Origin: Siniperca chuatsi
Lineage: Eukaryota > Chordata > Actinopteri > Centrarchiformes > Sinipercidae
Direction: 5' to 3'
NCBI RefSeq assembly: GCF_020085105.1
Contig: NC_058055.1
Coordinates: 10,989,822-11,053,821, forward strand
Length of the DNA: 64,000 nt
How positions within the stretch are numbered: the first letter of the stretch is position 1; each line of letters begins with the position of its first letter. The notes under the pieces are model-generated. The model was not told the origin of the DNA. It saw nothing but the letters and a program-made list of their open reading frames with translations, and did not search any database. The position numbers were made by a program, and so were the translations under genes. Positions 60,984 to 64,000 of this stretch are shown here, piece after piece.

Positions 60984-63900
60984 CTTGAAAGCTCTGGTTT
61001 CGACAGGAGGGAAAAACGTCCAGGCAGCTTGTGACTGGTGAGAGCAACACATACTGTTACACACATGCTCTCTCACAGTTATTAATGCACAGCTGGAATG
61101 CAAATAGAAACGTCTTGTAATGGTAACTACAACATCTACTGACCTAACTCAACATTGTATTGACGTGCCACTGTGCTGTTACAACAGTACTGCCCTTTGC
61201 TGGACAATAGCCGTCCCCTCTCCTTCTTATTTCCCACTTTTCACTCACCACCTTCTTCTTCTTGGCCGGCGTCTGTCACTCCAGGCTCTTCTCCCACGTG
61301 GATGACCCGTTTTTGGACGACCCTCTGCCCAGAGAGTATGTGTTATATCTGCGACCCTCTGGGCCGCTGCTCCAGCAGCTCTCGCACTTCTGGCAGCAGT
61401 CCCGTCTCTCCTGTGGCAAGAATAAGGCACACAACATCTTCCCCCACATCACCCTCTGCCAGTTCTTCATGGTTAGTGTCAGTCTTATTCTGTGTGTGTG
61501 TGTGTGTGTGTCTGTATGTCAAATGACTTATGAGTGCCACTCCTTAATTCTTGAAACGTCCTGCTGTCTGGCTGTTCAACAAATTGCCAGTATATAGCAG
61601 TTATACATTCGATGACTTTCTGTTTTGTTGTGTACGTGCTCAGTGTGCCGATGGGAAGGTGGAGGCTCTGTGCGATGTTCTCCAGACCACCGTGGCCAAG
61701 TGGAAGGCTCGTATACCCATGCCCCTCCCACTGGAGCTCTACACCTCCTCAACCTTCATTGGCCTCTTTGTGGAGGAGCAGGTGGCAGAGATCCTGAAGG
61801 GTTTTGCTGCCGATTTTGCCACTGAAGCAGCAGCTAAAGCAGGTTTGAGTCCCCTTTGTTTTTTTGATGGAAATCACAGCATACATGAACTCTGTCTTGT
61901 AGACACGGTATACAGGGTTAGTGTTGGTGCTCCAAGACCTATTTGAGAATGATGCAGCTTAAGAGGCTCTCATTTGGATATTTACAACTTCACATGTGGA
62001 CTAATTGCATTTACTGTAATCATATTTTGGGGATGAGTCGAGCAGTATCACCAGCTGACACATTTTCAGAGTATTTAAATGTTTCTGTCAGTGGAGAACC
62101 ACTATAGTTAAAAGAATTTAAAGTGAACATTACATCTTTGTCATGAGTACTTGTATATATAAATCTGGTGTGCACATTTCTCTTTCTTTTTTTTTGGCCA
62201 GATGTTCATGTTGAGCCCCATAAGAAACAACTTCATGTCACTTTGGCATACCACTTCCAAGCCGGTCACCTTCCAGTTTTGGAGAAGTTGGCCAAAAGCG
62301 TCGATGTGTCTTCAGGCTGTGACTGGCTGGCTGTGCTCTTCTCCCGGGATATTCGGTTTGCTAATCACGAGGTAGACTCGCTTCCTCTGAAATGAGTATT
62401 TCCTCTTAACACTTAAGATTCCCACTTGTCTATTTTTCTGACACCGTTAACCATCTGCCCCCTGTAGACACTGCAAGTCATGTACCCATATGTGCCTCAG
62501 AATGACGATGAGCTTGAGCTGGGGCCAGGTGACTTTATCTTCATGTCTCCGGTGGAGCAGAGCAGTGCCAGTGAGGGCTGGGTGTACGGCACCTCGCTGG
62601 GCACGGGGATGTCGGGCCTGCTGCCTGAGAACTACGTCAACCGCGCTGACGAGTCTGACACCTGGGTTGTCCATGGGTAAGGAAGGGAAGCACGATATCC
62701 AACACCAGCACAAGTCCGTCGCCGCGTGCCTCTTGCATTAAAACATTCCATGACACATAAGGAGCTGTGATGGGAGGCCCTGGGATCGGATTAGATGAAC
62801 GAAGGGCACATACAGCACAGTAGCAGCACTAACAGTAGTAGCAGATTATCACCGATTGCCCCTCAAAGCCACCAAGTCCTTTTTCGCAACCACTTCACAA
62901 AGACATCACTGGTATCTCAAACTGACAATGCACAAATCCCCAAATGCACACAAATAAGGGGATGTTTATTGGCTGGCTGGAAAGATTAAAGGCCAAGAAA
63001 AGAAAATGAATCCTCTTCTTGGCCTGCTTCCTGACTAACCCTTTGACTGGGCTCCTTCGCCCACATTACTACACTCCTTTAACAGGTTATGTTTTATTAT
63101 AGAAACTATAGAATTTCTATTGATGTTTTCAAGACACCTAAACACGCTTATTCCTGTGTTTAAGGTCATGTTTTGTATGCTGTACGCTGTCGTGTTGTTT
63201 GTGTGTACATCTACTTTAACTTGTACCTTATTTTGTCTTTCTCTGCACTGTGAAGCACTGCTGATAACCGGTGTCATATTTAAAGTGCTATATGAATAAA
63301 GTTGAGTTCTCTGTTTGTCTGATCCTCAGGTCTCACTCTATTCTCAACTGTGCCTCTCCGTCTTACTCCGGCAGCACTGTGGGTGGGTTATTATTTGATG
63401 GACAGCTGAATGACTGTCTATTTGACAGTCTCATGGATCCTCCCAGCCTCACTGGCCTCTATCCTCCTATGCAGGTACAGCGTTCTTGTATTATGTGACT
63501 TTTCCTGTGGCCTGCAGGAAAAAAGATTTATCGCCAGGCTGCATGATGAAGTGAAGAGAACATCACAAACCTAACTGTGTGTGTTAATACCAATAATTAC
63601 TGTGTATGCTTCTGGCAGGAGCTTGAGATGAATGCTGTGCAGCTTGTCTCTAATGCCTCACAATTTAAAATGAATCTTTATCTCAGGTGTTGAGGCCAAC
63701 TAGTCAGTCCTCCCTGTCCAAGATGAGACTGTTTGTGTGTCGCCATGGGGAGAGGATGGACGTGGTGTTCGGGAAACACTGGGTCACTCAGTGCTTTGAC
63801 ATCAAAGGTTAGCATGCAAGGGAGATTGATGATGCATTTTTATACTGTAGGCTTCCATTAGACACTTCGGACTTTAGTATTTCCTTCTTCTGTAAGATTC

Positions 63901-64000
63901 TCACTTGTGTTTGTGTAGGCCGATACATTCGCTCTAATCTCAACATGCCGCCAAACCTGCCAGCTAGAAGCGGAGGTCACCGGGACTATGATAAAGATTG
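60984..64000 (+). CDS. ubash3b: UBASH3B (STS-1), exons 2-9, 3' partial
   Basis: Exons 60984-61037, 61285-61471, 61644-61842, 62202-62371, 62468-62676, 63330-63474, 63687-63807 and 63919-64000+ join in phase. With exon 1 they give about 431 residues of a protein that is about 650 long in human. In order: rest of UBA (QAACDWLFSHV); 2H-phosphoesterase-like region with two HxT motifs, PHITLCQFF and LHVTLAYHF; SH3 domain (YPYVPQNDDELELGPGDF ... GLLPENYV); a variable linker (exon at 63330); then the histidine-phosphatase domain starting LFVCRHGERMD, whose RHG holds the catalytic His. The gene runs off the window at ...GGHRDYDKD. STS-1 removes phosphotyrosine from Syk/ZAP-70-type kinases and binds CBL and ubiquitin. 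UBASH3B is favoured over UBASH3A by near identity across SH3 and linker borders. Confidence 0.93.

Noticed and set aside
61173-61540. Alternative frames on both strands over 61.2-61.5 kb
   Set aside because: They are shadows of the GC-richer ubash3b exon 61285-61471, which is fixed by protein similarity and splice signals.
1-64000. CRISPR arrays, operons, Shine-Dalgarno sites, rRNA or tRNA genes
   Set aside because: The window is vertebrate nuclear DNA. No spaced repeats or tRNA/rRNA-like sequence were noticed; the direct repeats present are microsatellites or transposon arms.

Overview
This is a stretch of vertebrate nuclear DNA. It has large introns with GT-AG boundaries, AT-rich intergenic DNA, microsatellites and a dense load of fish-type interspersed repeats: fold-back MITEs, Tc1-like and hAT-like elements, L2-like and RTE LINEs. 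The gene content and repeat families point to a teleost, most likely a percomorph. I cannot name the species.

Layout. 1-12.5 kb: 3' half of a FOXO1 gene (+): the end of a very long intron 1, two coding exons carrying the end of the forkhead and the whole C-terminus, a small intron just after the stop, and a long 3' UTR. 12.5-21.5 kb: intergenic DNA with MITEs, a deleted Tc1-like element and a 5'-truncated L2-like LINE (-). 21.5-28.2 kb: a Thy-1 (CD90)-like GPI-anchored Ig-domain gene (-), bounded by two diverged direct repeats about 5.8 kb apart. 30.4-32.6 kb: a second Thy-1 gene (+), head-to-head with the first. 33.4-35.5 kb: a Tc1-like MITE and an RTE LINE fragment. 36.2-43.5 kb: a complete ten-exon F11R (JAM-A) gene (+). 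43.6-46.6 kb: intergenic, with two hAT-like MITEs showing 8-bp target duplications. 46.7-64 kb: UBASH3B (STS-1) (+), with exon 1, a 13.8-kb intron, then exons 2-9. The gene runs off the right edge inside its histidine-phosphatase domain.

The genes are separate transcription units, not an operon. The two Thy-1-like proteins and F11R are predicted cell-surface Ig proteins. UBASH3B is a cytosolic phosphatase/adaptor and FOXO1 a nuclear factor. The points most worth checking are: (1) a coding intron of foxo1 made almost entirely of a MITE whose end abuts the splice acceptor; (2) the divergent Thy-1 pair, one member of which has an ambiguous GC versus GT first donor; (3) the duplicated flanks of the minus-strand Thy-1-like gene; (4) two coding-looking open segments outside recognised genes. 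I did not see a clearly undescribed biological system.
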